64,000 nt of DNA, from assembly GCA_965116465.1 (NCBI GenBank), contig OZ220687.1, positions 1,364,001-1,428,000 on the forward strand, given 5' to 3'. Numbering within the stretch: the first letter of the stretch is position 1; the number at the start of each line of letters is the position of its first letter. The notes beneath the pieces were generated by a model that saw only the letters and a list, made by a program, of their open reading frames with translations, did not search any database and had not been told where the DNA came from. Below are positions 50,141 through 59,290 of this stretch, in pieces. The translations under genes and the position numbers were made by a program. The stretch is from VXNF01 sp965116465 (GTDB lineage: Bacteria; Actinomycetota; Acidimicrobiia; Acidimicrobiales; CATQHL01).

Positions 50141-52052
50141 CGGCGCGGGCCGCGGGGTGGCCGCCGGCGGCGGCGCCGCCGCTGCGGCAGGCACCGCGCC
50201 GGCCCCGTCGACCGGGACCGGCGCCGCTGCTCGAACCGGGACCGCTGCTGGGACCGGGGCCGCAACTCAGGCCGGAGCGACTGCTGCGACCCGGGCCGCG
50301 GGGCTGAGCGGCGACTTGGAGGCCCGGGCACGGGCCGCCGCGGCCGCAGCGCGCACCCCCGCCGCCGTGGAGATCTACGACACCACGCTGCGGGACGGCA
50401 GCCAGCTCGAGGGCATCTCGCTGACCGTCGAGGACAAGCTGCGCATCGCCCGGGAGTTGGACCGCCTCGGCGTGCACTACATCGAGGGCGGCTGGCCCGG
50501 CGCCAACCCCAAGGACGACGAGTTCTTCGCCCGCGCCGCCGAGGAGCTGCGCCTGGAGACCGCCCGGCTGGCGGTGTTCGGCTCCACCCGGCGGGTGGGC
50601 GGGAGTTGCGACAGCGACCCGGTGCTGGCGAACCTGCTGCGGGCCGGCACTCGCACGGTGTGCATCGTGGGCAAGTGCTGGGACTACCACGTGACCGGGG
50701 CGCTGCGCACCAGCCTGGAGGAGGGCATCGCCATGGCGGCCGAGTCGGTGGCGCACCTGGTGGCGGCGGGCCGGCGGGTGTTCTTCGACGCCGAGGGTGC
50801 CTTCGACGGCTACAAGCACAACCCCGACTACTCGCTGGCGGTGCTGGCGGCGGTGGCCGAGGCCGGGGCCGAGCAGCTGGTGCTGTGCGACACCAACGGC
50901 GGGTCGCTGCCGCACGAGGTGTACGCCATCGTGGCCGAGATCGTCGACGCCCTGGGAGCCCCGGTGGGGGTGCACCTGCACAACGACACCGGCTGCGGGG
51001 TGGCCAACGCCCTCGCCGGCGTGCGGGCCGGCGCCACCCAGGTGCAGGGCACCATCAACGGCTACGGCGAGCGCACCGGCAACTGCGACCTGGTGCCGAT
51101 CATCGCCAACCTCAGCCTGAAGATGGGCGTGGAGACGCTGGCGCCGGAGCGGTTGGAACTGCTGACCTCGGTGTCCCGGCGGGTCGCCGAGATGGTGAAC
51201 TGGGCGCCGGACCCCCAGCAGCCGTACGTGGGCACCTCGGCGTTCGCCCACAAGGCCGGGCTGCACGCCAGCGCCCTGGCCCGCCGGGCCGACGCCTACG
51301 AGCACATCGACCCGGTGGCGGTGGGCAACGGCACCCGGTTCGTGGTCTCGGAGATGGCCGGGCGCTCGTCGATCGAGCTGAAGGCCGAGGAGCTGGGCAT
51401 CGAGCTGGACGGCGCCGCCGTCGCCGAGCTGATCGAGACCCTGAAGCGCCTGGAGTACGAGGGCTACCAGTTCGAGGTGGCCGACGCCTCTCTGGAGCTG
51501 TGGATGCGGGCGGCGACCGGGTGGGAGCAGCGGTACTTCGGGATCGAGTCGTTCCGGGTGGAGGTGGGGCGCCACATGCGGCCGACCGATGCCCCGGCCG
51601 GTGCCTCGGGGCCGCCGGCCGATGGCGGGATCTCCGGGCCGCCGGCCGATGCCGGGATCCCCGGGCCGCGCCGGGCCGACGAGGACGCCATGTACCGCCA
51701 GTGCGAGGCCACCATCAAGCTGTGGGTCGGCGACCAGCGCCGCATCACCGTCGGCGAGGGCAACGGGCCGGTGAACGCCCTGCACAACGCGCTGCTGGCG
51801 GCGGTCGGGGATCACTACCCCCAGATCGCCCGCATCGCCCTCACCGACTACAAGGTGCGCGTCCTGGACACGGCCGCCGGCACCGCCGCGGTCACCCGGG
51901 TGCTGATCGACTCCAGCGACGGCGCCCGCACGTGGACCACCATCGGCGTGTCGGAGAACATCGTGGAGGCCTCCTGGGAGGCACTCTGCGACTCGATCGT
52001 CTGGGGCCTGCTCCACAGCAACGCCCAGGCGCCCACGACCGCCGACGCCTGA
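50127..52052 (+). CDS. cimA: Citramalate synthase (641 aa)
   Basis: Condenses pyruvate and acetyl-CoA to citramalate, the threonine-independent route to isoleucine. Catalytic-domain motifs EIYDTTLRDGSQLEGISL, GVHLHNDTGCGVANAL and NGYGERTGNCDL; C-terminal LeuA-type allosteric domain. The N-terminal about 70 residues are an Ala/Gly/Thr-rich tail with short repeats (TGTAA), and a repeat GPPADGGISG/GPPADAGIPG is inserted at about 490-510. Overlap with ilvE supports co-expression. A start nearer 50364 (VEIYDTTL) cannot be excluded. Confidence 0.93.
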   Translation: MSTSSGAGRGVAAGGGAAAAAGTAPAPSTGTGAAARTGTAAGTGAATQAGATAATRAAGLSGDLEARARAAAAAARTPAAVEIYDTTLRDGSQLEGISLTVEDKLRIARELDRLGVHYIEGGWPGANPKDDEFFARAAEELRLETARLAVFGSTRRVGGSCDSDPVLANLLRAGTRTVCIVGKCWDYHVTGALRTSLEEGIAMAAESVAHLVAAGRRVFFDAEGAFDGYKHNPDYSLAVLAAVAEAGAEQLVLCDTNGGSLPHEVYAIVAEIVDALGAPVGVHLHNDTGCGVANALAGVRAGATQVQGTINGYGERTGNCDLVPIIANLSLKMGVETLAPERLELLTSVSRRVAEMVNWAPDPQQPYVGTSAFAHKAGLHASALARRADAYEHIDPVAVGNGTRFVVSEMAGRSSIELKAEELGIELDGAAVAELIETLKRLEYEGYQFEVADASLELWMRAATGWEQRYFGIESFRVEVGRHMRPTDAPAGASGPPADGGISGPPADAGIPGPRRADEDAMYRQCEATIKLWVGDQRRITVGEGNGPVNALHNALLAAVGDHYPQIARIALTDYKVRVLDTAAGTAAVTRVLIDSSDGARTWTTIGVSENIVEASWEALCDSIVWGLLHSNAQAPTTADA

Positions 52053-52071
52053 CGGCCCCGCGTCAGGATCC

Positions 52072-53598
52072 TCAGGCGAGCAGCAAGCTCCGCCGCAGCG
52101 CGAGCTCGGCCTGCATCCCGATTGCCACAAGGAACGAGTCGAGGGGCAGCGTGCCCGGTTCCACGCCGTCGGCGGGCGGTTGCATGACCGGGAGCTGGGG
52201 CGCCACAAGATAGCAGCGACCGCCAAAGCGCCCGTGCTGCAACGCCAGTTCACGGAGCCCCGATCGGCTGTGGCCCGGAGAGGACGCGATCTCGAATGCC
52301 AGCGGATCGCTGGGGTGGTCGAAGATGACGTCCACCTCGTGCTTCCCGGCGCGCCAGTGGTACAGCCGGATGCCGGACTGGAGGGCCAGCGACCGTAGTT
52401 CGCTCATGACGTGGTTCTCCAAGAGCCGTCCCCGCTCGACGGGGTCCTGCCAGGGGCTTCGGCCGCTCTGCAATACCGCATTGCGCACGGCGCCGTCCAC
52501 GAAGTACAGCTTGCGACCGCGCCGCTGCACCGTTGCCTCGTTACCGGAGTAGTTCGGCAGCGTGAATACCAAGAACGCGCTCTCCAGGTACGAGAGGTAC
52601 CGGTCGAACGTCGGCTGCGCCAAACCCAGATCGTTGCAGATCCGCGAGGGGTTCAACACCCCGGTCACCCGGCCGGCCAAAACGTGCAGTAGCCGCTCGA
52701 GCGACAGCGGATCGCGCACGCCCACCGACTGTGGGATGTCCTTGTACACCGAACCGACAACCGCGTCACTCCGCAGGAACCGCTGTGACACGAGCACGTG
52801 GACACCGAGCCGATCGGCCGCGTTCTCCTCGCTCAACGAGTCGAGGCCCTCGGTCCGGTGGACCCACTGCGCCAGGACCTCGGGGAACCCCCCGAGCATC
52901 GAGAGCGCGAGACGCCCCGCCGCAGCTGCGTCGCTCGACAGGGAGCCCTCTTCCAAGTGACGAAGGGTGTCGCCCAAGGTCTCCCCGACCTCGTCGAGGC
53001 GGATGGCGGATCCCAACTCTCCGGTGCCCTGCACGAGATCCAGGACCTCGATGAGGGAGTACGGGGTGAGGTGCTGGAGGTCCCAGCGACCCACGCCGCT
53101 CTCCGCCCGGCGATCCCGCAATGTGGTGGCGGCGCTCGAGGTGGCCGCCACCTGCACCGGCCAGCGGTCGTCGTAGAACGTTTTCAGCCAGCGATCCCAT
53201 TGGTCGGCGTAGACGATCTCGTCGAGCATGAGGTACACCGGACGCTCCGCCGTGGCGCCACTCGCCCGGGTCACGGCACGAACCAGGCCACCGAGTTGAA
53301 CCGACTGCAGATACGGGTCGTCGAGGCGCAACCACCAGACCCGGCGGGGCTCGATGCCGGTTGCGAGGAGGTGGCGAACCGTCTGGTACAACACCGTGGT
53401 CTTGCCGACCTGCCGGGGGCCCAAGACCACCTGAAAGCGCCGGAAGTCTTCCTGTAGGAGCCGCCGCCATAGCACGCTTGCCAGGGACCGCTCGACCCGT
53501 TGGGCCAGCGCCTCGGGGACCTCGCCACTGCGATGCCACGGACTCTGGCTGACGCGAATCCGTTCGAACTCCTCCGGATCAGGATCTCGGTGCTGCAT
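52072..53598 (-). CDS. AAA ATPase with DUF4143 C-terminal domain (508 aa)
   Basis: Walker A (LGPRQVGKTTVLYQ) and Walker B (PVYLMLDEIVYADQW) of the AAA_14 group are followed by a winged-helix segment (NPSRICNDLGLAQPTFDRYL) and a DUF4143 PD-(D/E)XK-like region (LLENHVMSELRSLA, HEVDVIFDH, AFEIASS). These proteins are common, horizontally spread, and of unknown function. ATG 53598 is chosen over 53613. It is convergent with cimA and preceded by an AT-rich stretch (53640-53720) unlike the rest of the window, suggesting transfer. Confidence 0.9.
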   Translation of the reverse strand: MQHRDPDPEEFERIRVSQSPWHRSGEVPEALAQRVERSLASVLWRRLLQEDFRRFQVVLGPRQVGKTTVLYQTVRHLLATGIEPRRVWWLRLDDPYLQSVQLGGLVRAVTRASGATAERPVYLMLDEIVYADQWDRWLKTFYDDRWPVQVAATSSAATTLRDRRAESGVGRWDLQHLTPYSLIEVLDLVQGTGELGSAIRLDEVGETLGDTLRHLEEGSLSSDAAAAGRLALSMLGGFPEVLAQWVHRTEGLDSLSEENAADRLGVHVLVSQRFLRSDAVVGSVYKDIPQSVGVRDPLSLERLLHVLAGRVTGVLNPSRICNDLGLAQPTFDRYLSYLESAFLVFTLPNYSGNEATVQRRGRKLYFVDGAVRNAVLQSGRSPWQDPVERGRLLENHVMSELRSLALQSGIRLYHWRAGKHEVDVIFDHPSDPLAFEIASSPGHSRSGLRELALQHGRFGGRCYLVAPQLPVMQPPADGVEPGTLPLDSFLVAIGMQAELALRRSLLLA

Positions 53599-53762
53599 CT
53601 TCTGCCGGACCACCCACCTCGTATCGCCATGTGTGACGACTCTTCGTCATCTAATCTCGCAACGAGAGGCTGAACTGAAGCATAGCATATTTATTGCGAA
53701 TGTTAATTGTCCTACAAGGCGTCGCCACAGTTACAGGTGCCGGCAGCGGGCCGGGGCGGCCG

Positions 53763-54605
53763 TCAGCCCGCGAGGGGGGTGAGGGCTTCGGCCAGGGGTT
53801 CAAGGACTGCGGGGGTGTGGGGTGGGGGGAGGTAGCAGATGGCGAGGTTTACGCCGGCCTCGGCGAGTTCGGCGGCCTGGGTGGCGACTGCGCCGGGGTC
53901 GGCGCCGGCGGGCACACGCAGGTGCATGGAGGTCATGATCTCGCCCGGCGGGCGGCCGATGGCCTCGCAGGCCCCCTGGAGCACCGCGTGCTTGGCCCGG
54001 AAGGTGTCGAGGTCCGGGCCGGGGCAGTTCCAGTGGTCGGCGTAGCGGGCCACCAGCGGCAGGGTGCGCCGCTCACCCTGGCCGCCGATGCAGATCGGCG
54101 GGTGCGGCTGCTGGACGCCCGGCGGGTTGTTGCGGGCCTCGGTGAGGGTGAAATAGCGGCCCTCGAAGCTGGTGAGCTCCCGGGTGAGCAGGCCCTTGAT
54201 GATCTCGCAGGCCTCGGCGAAGCGGTCGAAGCGCTCGGTGAGGGTGCCGAGCCGGATGCCGTAGGCGTCGCACTCCTCGTCGTTCCAGCCGGCGCCGATG
54301 CCCAACTCCAGGCGGCCCCCGCTGATGATGTCCAGCGACGACGCCATGGCGGCCAGGACCGCCGGGTGGCGGTAGACGATGCCGTTGACCATGGAGCCGA
54401 CGCGGATGCGCCTGGTGGCCTGCGCCAACGCCGTCAGCGTGGTCCAGCCCTCGAGGCACTCCCCCGTCGAGTCGGAGAAGATCGGGTAGAAGTGGTCGAA
54501 GTTCCAGGCCGACGTGAACACCGGAATGTCGTCGGCGGCGGTCCAGACGGCCAGCATGTCCGCCCAGTTAGTGTCCTGCTGCGAGGTCTTGATCCCGAAA
54601 CGCAT
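53763..54605 (-). CDS. F420-dependent LLM-class oxidoreductase (280 aa)
   Basis: Luciferase-like monooxygenase fold. MRFGIKTSQQD at ATG 54605, IRVGSMVNGIVYRHPAVLA, GRLELGIGAGWNDEECDAYG and PPICIGGQGERRTLPLVARYAD are typical of the actinobacterial F420 group. Substrate unknown. The longer frame to 54806 overlaps the opposite gene and is not used. Confidence 0.9.
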   Translation of the reverse strand: MRFGIKTSQQDTNWADMLAVWTAADDIPVFTSAWNFDHFYPIFSDSTGECLEGWTTLTALAQATRRIRVGSMVNGIVYRHPAVLAAMASSLDIISGGRLELGIGAGWNDEECDAYGIRLGTLTERFDRFAEACEIIKGLLTRELTSFEGRYFTLTEARNNPPGVQQPHPPICIGGQGERRTLPLVARYADHWNCPGPDLDTFRAKHAVLQGACEAIGRPPGEIMTSMHLRVPAGADPGAVATQAAELAEAGVNLAICYLPPPHTPAVLEPLAEALTPLAG

Positions 54606-54675
54606 GGCCGCACGGTACCGGGCGCCGCACGGCGGTTGCGTAACCTTCCCGAATGGCAGCGGTACGGCGGGGGCG

Positions 54676-54912
54676 GTGGGCGACGGCTTCCCCGAGAAGG
54701 TCACCGCCTTCGGTGACGACATGGCGGTGCACGGCAAGTACAACCAGCCGTGCCCGGTGTGCGCGACGCCGGTCCAGCGCATCGTCCACGCCGACAACGA
54801 GATCAACTACTGCCCCCGCTGCCAGACCGGCGGCAGGATCCTCGCCGACCGCTCGCTCTCCCGCCTCCTCAAGGACGACTTCCCCCGCAGCATCGAGGAC
54901 CTGGAGCGCTGA
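54676..54912 (+). CDS. Stand-alone Fpg-type zinc finger protein (about 78 aa)
   Basis: CPVCATPVQRIVHADNEINYCPRCQTGG is the C-terminal zinc finger of formamidopyrimidine-DNA glycosylase (Fpg/Nei), followed by RILADRSLSRLLKDDFPR. No glycosylase or H2TH domain precedes it. GTG 54676 or ATG 54721 is the likely start. It may bind DNA or RNA, or be a remnant; the conserved tail argues it is a real gene. Confidence 0.65.
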   Translation: MGDGFPEKVTAFGDDMAVHGKYNQPCPVCATPVQRIVHADNEINYCPRCQTGGRILADRSLSRLLKDDFPRSIEDLER

Positions 54913-54942
54913 AGCCCGGCCGGCCGCCAGTACATTTGCGCC

Positions 54943-55410
54943 ATGGCCCAGCCTCCTTACGTGCCGCACGCACCCGGCAAGACGGCACGCCACTACACGT
55001 CTCCGCCGCAACGCGGCGGCTGGCGGGCCGAGCGGCCCGGCGAACTGCCGGAGGGGCCGCAGCCGGCCGGCGACGGGTTCGGCCATCAGGGCCCCGACCA
55101 GGGCTACGCCCTGCGCCTGGCGAAGCGCTTCATGGAGCGGCTGGCCCTGCAGGCCGGCGAGAAGCCCCGCGACGTGGTGGCCGGCTGCGTGGCGGTGGCC
55201 ATGAAGCGGGCCTCGCTGTTCGGCCGGGCGCCGGTCGCCGACGACCTGCAGGTGGCGTTCGACCACTGGGGGTATCTCGACGCCGGCACGCCCCTGGAGA
55301 TCGTGGCCTCCCGGCGGGCGCTGTTCGCCGGCGCCGGCGGCCACGACGGCTACCCCATCCGCTGCCGCATCGCCGACGAGGTGTCCCCCGAGGCGCTCGG
55401 AGCGCCGTGA
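54943..55410 (+). CDS. Conserved actinobacterial hypothetical protein (155 aa)
   Basis: Pro-rich N-terminus, then a helical core (GHQGPDQGYALRLAKRFMERL, DVVAGCVAVAMKRASLFGRAP, LQVAFDHWGYLD). I know this pattern from uncharacterised actinobacterial proteins but no function. Its TGA overlaps the GTG of gltX (GTGA), so it is coupled to gltX. Confidence 0.8.
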   Translation: MAQPPYVPHAPGKTARHYTSPPQRGGWRAERPGELPEGPQPAGDGFGHQGPDQGYALRLAKRFMERLALQAGEKPRDVVAGCVAVAMKRASLFGRAPVADDLQVAFDHWGYLDAGTPLEIVASRRALFAGAGGHDGYPIRCRIADEVSPEALGAP

Positions 55411-56759
55411 CCCCGTCACGGGTGCGGTTCGCCCCGTCGCCGACGGGGTTCCTGCACGTCGGCTCGGCCCGCACGGCGCTGTTCAACTGGATCTACGCCC
55501 GCTCGGTGGGCGGGCGGATGCTGCTGCGCATCGAGGACACCGACGAGGCCCGCAACCGGCCCGAGCTGGTGGACCTCATCTACGACCTGCTGTCGTGGCT
55601 GGGGATCGACTGGGACGAGGAGCCGGTGTTCCAGTCCCAGCGCCGGGAGCGCCACCGGACCGCCGTCGAGTCGCTGCTGGCGAGCGGCGCCGCCTACCTG
55701 TGCGACGCCGACAACCGGCCGGTGGCCGGCACGACGCTGCGGCCCGGGCTGGCGGCCCGGTTCCGGATGCCGGCCGGGCGCACGGTGAGCTTCGCCGACG
55801 TGGTGCGCGGCGAGGTGTCCTTCGCCAGCGACGACCTGGAGGACTTCGTGGTGTGGCGCTCGGCCGGCACGGCCACGTTCCTGCTGGCCAACGCCGTCGA
55901 CGACGTGGACATGGGCGTGACGCACGCCATCCGGGGCGAGGACCTTCTGTCGGGCGTGCCGAAGGTGGTCCTGCTGCTGGAGGCGCTGGGGGTGGAGCCG
56001 CCCGTCTACGCCCACCTGCCGCTGCTGGTGAACGCCGCCCGCAAGAAACTCTCCAAGCGGCGCGACGACGTGTCGCTGGGCGACTACCGGGACCGGGGCT
56101 ACCTGCCCGAGGCCATGGCCAACCACCTGGCACTGCTGGGCTGGGGGCCGGCCGACGATGTGGAGATCCGCCCGATGAGCGAGATCGTCGAGCAGTTCCG
56201 GCTCACGGACGTGAACCGGGCGCCGGCCTTCTTCGACACCAAGAAGCTGGAGCACTTCAACGGCACCTACATCCGGGCGCTGGACACCGAGGAGTACCTG
56301 CGGCGATCGGCGCCGTGGCTGGGCGAGCGGGCCACCTGGCCGCCCGAGCGGATGCGGCCGGAGGTGCTGGAGGCGCTGGCGCCGGTGGTGCAGGAGAAGG
56401 TACGGACGCTCGGCGACATCGGCCGCTACGTGGACTGGCTGTTCCTGGAGGAGCCTCCGGAGGACTCCGACTCCTGGGACAGGGCGATGGGACACCCGCA
56501 GGCGGCGGCCCTGCTGGACGACGCCATCGCCACCTACGCCGAGGCCGAATGGACGCCCGAGGCCGCCCACGCAGCCGCCCTGGCCCTGGCCGAGCGCCAC
56601 GGCCTGAAGCTGGGCAAGGCCCAGGCCCCCATCCGGGTGGCGTTGACGGGGCGCACCGTTGGCCCGCCGCTGTTCGAGTCGATGGTGCTGCTGAACCGGG
56701 ACGAGGTCCTCCGCCGCCTGCGCAACGCCCGCTCCCGGCTGGCAGCGTCCGCACCCTGA
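55407..56759 (+). CDS. gltX: Glutamate-tRNA ligase (450 aa)
   Basis: Class I synthetase charging tRNA-Glu. HIGH motif as FLHVGSARTALFNW, KMSKS as KKLSKRRDD, with IEDTDEARN between. GTG 55407 overlaps the upstream stop. Whether it also charges tRNA-Gln (as in organisms with GatCAB) cannot be told. A tRNA-Gln gene follows 130 bp downstream. Confidence 0.95.
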   Translation: MTPSRVRFAPSPTGFLHVGSARTALFNWIYARSVGGRMLLRIEDTDEARNRPELVDLIYDLLSWLGIDWDEEPVFQSQRRERHRTAVESLLASGAAYLCDADNRPVAGTTLRPGLAARFRMPAGRTVSFADVVRGEVSFASDDLEDFVVWRSAGTATFLLANAVDDVDMGVTHAIRGEDLLSGVPKVVLLLEALGVEPPVYAHLPLLVNAARKKLSKRRDDVSLGDYRDRGYLPEAMANHLALLGWGPADDVEIRPMSEIVEQFRLTDVNRAPAFFDTKKLEHFNGTYIRALDTEEYLRRSAPWLGERATWPPERMRPEVLEALAPVVQEKVRTLGDIGRYVDWLFLEEPPEDSDSWDRAMGHPQAAALLDDAIATYAEAEWTPEAAHAAALALAERHGLKLGKAQAPIRVALTGRTVGPPLFESMVLLNRDEVLRRLRNARSRLAASAP

Positions 56760-56769
56760 CTGGCGCCCC

Positions 56770-56848
56770 GGGGCGGGGCTTGCGGTGCCGCTCTGCTCCT
56801 TCATGGCAGGCCAAAGGCGTCGCAGCCCGGCCCCCCGATCCCCGCCCC
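56770..56848. ncRNA. 79-bp hairpin element, copy B
   Basis: Outer stem GGGGCGGGG/CCCCGCCCC differs from copies A and C at two positions on each side, both compensated, while the core is the same. It begins 11 bp after the gltX stop and could be part of its 3' end. Confidence 0.6.
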
Positions 56849-56885
56849 TACCTTTTCCTGCACCCGGTAGCATTACCGCACCCTT

Positions 56886-56957
56886 TCGGGGGTGGTGTAA
56901 TAGGCAACACAGCGGGTTCTGGTCCCGTCGTTGGGGGTTCGAGTCCTCCCCCCCGAG
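56886..56957 (+). tRNA. tRNA-Gln (anticodon CTG)
   Basis: Acceptor TCGGGGG/CCCCCGA, anticodon stem GCGGG/CCCGT with loop TTCTGGT, T loop TTCGAGT. No CCA encoded. Confidence 0.93.
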
Positions 56958-57002
56958 CATCACGGAGCGCCCCGACCGGGGCGCTCTGTCGCGTCCGGGC
57001 CG

Positions 57003-58763
57003 CTAGTTCTCGGCGGGGCAGTCCACTTCGCCCGATGGCACGATGAGGTTGACCAGGTACTCGTCCACCACACCGGTGACGCAGCGGCTCAGCCCGTAGC
57101 TGCCGTGGTCGTTGCCGTCGTAGCTGACGAGCACGCCGGATTCGAGCTGTTCGGCCACCGAGACGGCCCACTCGTAGGGCGTGGCGTTGTCGCCCCGGTT
57201 CCCGACCACCAGGATCGGCGGCGCCTCCGGAGCGGCCACCGGCCCGACCGGCCGCGTGCCCGTGCTGATGGGCCAGTACTCGCAGGGCAGCGCCGACACC
57301 AGCGAGGCCCGCCACAACACGCCGGCAGCCTCCTCCAACGCCTCGGCCAGGGATTCGAGCTGTCTCCGGGTGACGGAGCCATCGTCGGTGCAGTTGATGC
57401 TGACGAAGGCGCCCAGGTCTGTCAGGGCCGTGTAGGCCTCGCCGACCCGGCCGAGCATCGTGCCGTCGCCCTCGGCGGCATCGGCCAGGAACTGGAAGAA
57501 CAGCGGCCAGAGGGAAGAGCTGTAGGTGGCGAAGATGGCCGCCAGGATCGTCCGGGCGGGCCCCAGCACCGCCCCGCCGGCGGCGTCGGTGAGCGGGTTC
57601 TCGTCGACCTGCTGAAGCAACCCGTAGTAGGTCTCGGCGGGATCGCCCGTCACGGCACAGGTCGGCTCGCTGCGACACCAAGCGAACATGTCCCCGAGAG
57701 ACCTGTTCAAGCTGACCATCTGCCGCACGGCCCGCTCCAGAGTGTCCAGCGAGGGATCGACGACGCCGTCGAGCACGGCGGCCCGCAGATGCTCGCCGAA
57801 CCGGTCGGCGTAGAGGAGACCCAGCAGGGTGCCGTAGCTGAACCCGATGTAGCTGAAGGTCTCGGCGCCCAGCGCCCGGCGGATGGCGTCCATGTCCCCG
57901 ACTGTGTCGATGGTGCCGACGTGGCCGACCAGGTCGCCGAGGGTGGCGACGCACTCCTCGGCGACGGCGCGGGCCGCGTCGTCGAGGGCCTCCTGCTCGG
58001 CCGGTGAGTCCGGCAGCGGGTCCAGAAGGTGCAGTTCGACGGCCTCCACCCAGCATCCCGACGGGACGCTGCCGCCGACGCCGCGGGGGTCCCAGGAGAT
58101 GACGTCGAAGCTCTCCACCAGGTAGGGGGACAGCCCGGCGCCCAGGTCCAGGAACCCTTCCATGCCGCCGCCGGGACCGCCCGGGTTGGTGAGCAGGTAA
58201 CCGCCGAAATGGGGCGCGTCGCCGGCGGGAATCATGCCGATGGCCAACTCGATCGTGGGGCCGTCGGGGTCGTCGTGGTCGGCGGGGACGGCCAGCGTGG
58301 CGCACAGGTACGGCCGGCCACAGTCGGCGAACTCCAGCGTGCCGCGGATCTCGACCCCTTCGTCGCCCGGCCCGGGGAGCTCCGGCGGATCCTCCGCAGC
58401 GGTCTCGTCCGGCGGTGCCGGATCCTGCGACTCCTCCCCGGCCGCGGGCTCAGCCGGTGGCTCGGGCGAGGACTCCGGGGATGGGGACTCCGGTGGTGCC
58501 GGCTCCGGCGATGGTTCAGGAGACGGCTCGGGCGGTGGCTCGGGCAGTGGCTCGGGGACTGGCTCAGACGGCAGCCCGGATGCGAGCGGCGGCTCAGCGG
58601 GCGGCTGGGGGGACGGTTCCGGCCCCTCGACGATCGTCTCCATCCCAGCTCCCGGTTCGCGACCCGCGGGTCCGCCGTCCCCGGCCTCGCCACCGCACGC
58701 CGCCGAAACGAGCACCACCGCAACAAGGGCGGCGACCAGCCTCACCAAGCCACCACCGAGCAC
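57003..58763 (-). CDS. Secreted alpha/beta-hydrolase lipoprotein, tripeptidyl-peptidase type (586 aa)
   Basis: A lipoprotein signal (VRLVAALVAVVLVSAAC) is followed by a Pro/Glu/Ser-rich linker (about 35-130) and an S33-type hydrolase: oxyanion region LTNPGGPGGGMEGF, nucleophile elbow GFSYGTLLG, catalytic His in GNDHGSYG, and a C-terminal TAP-like part with PILVVGNRGDNATPY. It probably trims peptides on the outer face of the membrane. GTG start. The linker may span the wall. Confidence 0.9.
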   Translation of the reverse strand: MLGGGLVRLVAALVAVVLVSAACGGEAGDGGPAGREPGAGMETIVEGPEPSPQPPAEPPLASGLPSEPVPEPLPEPPPEPSPEPSPEPAPPESPSPESSPEPPAEPAAGEESQDPAPPDETAAEDPPELPGPGDEGVEIRGTLEFADCGRPYLCATLAVPADHDDPDGPTIELAIGMIPAGDAPHFGGYLLTNPGGPGGGMEGFLDLGAGLSPYLVESFDVISWDPRGVGGSVPSGCWVEAVELHLLDPLPDSPAEQEALDDAARAVAEECVATLGDLVGHVGTIDTVGDMDAIRRALGAETFSYIGFSYGTLLGLLYADRFGEHLRAAVLDGVVDPSLDTLERAVRQMVSLNRSLGDMFAWCRSEPTCAVTGDPAETYYGLLQQVDENPLTDAAGGAVLGPARTILAAIFATYSSSLWPLFFQFLADAAEGDGTMLGRVGEAYTALTDLGAFVSINCTDDGSVTRRQLESLAEALEEAAGVLWRASLVSALPCEYWPISTGTRPVGPVAAPEAPPILVVGNRGDNATPYEWAVSVAEQLESGVLVSYDGNDHGSYGLSRCVTGVVDEYLVNLIVPSGEVDCPAEN

Positions 58764-58842
58764 GACCTCACCCTACCGACAGGCCCCGCGCCTGCCCGGG
58801 GAGAGGATCCGGGTGGGGGCCGCTAGCCTGTGGGGCGCTCCT

Positions 58843-58915
58843 GCCCCGTTCGTCTAGAGGCCTAGGACGCCAGATTCTCAATCTGGTAGCACGGGTTCGA
58901 ATCCCGTACGGGGTG
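58843..58915 (+). tRNA. tRNA-Glu (anticodon CTC)
   Basis: Acceptor GCCCCGT/ACGGGGT with a G-T first pair, anticodon arm CCAGA-TTCTCAA-TCTGG, T arm CGGG-TTCGAAT-CCCG. Confidence 0.94.
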
Positions 58916-58944
58916 CTCAGCCGCCGATCGCCGCGAGGCACTGC

Positions 58945-59118
58945 ATGTCGACCCACATCGTGGACGGGCCCTGCCCAAACCCCGAGTGTCTGACGCTGAT
59001 CTCCTACGGCATCGACCACGTCGACGGCATCCGGGTGCTGGCGGGCACCTGCAAGGTGTGCGGCGCCTACCGGGCCTACGACGGCGCCAAGAACGTAACC
59101 GTCCTGCCCGAGGAATAG
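58945..59118 (+). CDS. Small zinc-ribbon-like protein (57 aa)
   Basis: ATG 58945 opens 57 codons with two Cys pairs, GPCPNPECLTL and GTCKVCGAY, as in a zinc ribbon. It lies between tRNA-Glu and tRNA-Pro. Cys spacing and strand-like residues between the pairs support a real gene. Function unknown. Confidence 0.6.
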   Translation: MSTHIVDGPCPNPECLTLISYGIDHVDGIRVLAGTCKVCGAYRAYDGAKNVTVLPEE

Positions 59119-59170
59119 CCGGGGTCGACCGGCGCGTCCCCGAGAACAGGATCGGGGCCACGGAGAGGCG

Positions 59171-59245
59171 TCGGGCTGGCCGGATTTGAACCGGCGACCC
59201 CCTGCTCCCAAAGCAGGTGCGCTGACCAAGCTGCGCCACAGCCCG
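59171..59245 (-). tRNA. tRNA-Pro (anticodon TGG)
   Basis: Acceptor CGGGCTG/CAGCCCG, anticodon arm CCTGC-TTTGGGA-GCAGG, T arm GCCGG-TTCAAAT-CCGGC. Confidence 0.95.
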
Positions 59246-59290
59246 CGGGGAATCCGGCCACGAGCCTACCGAGCGGCCACCGCAGGTGGG

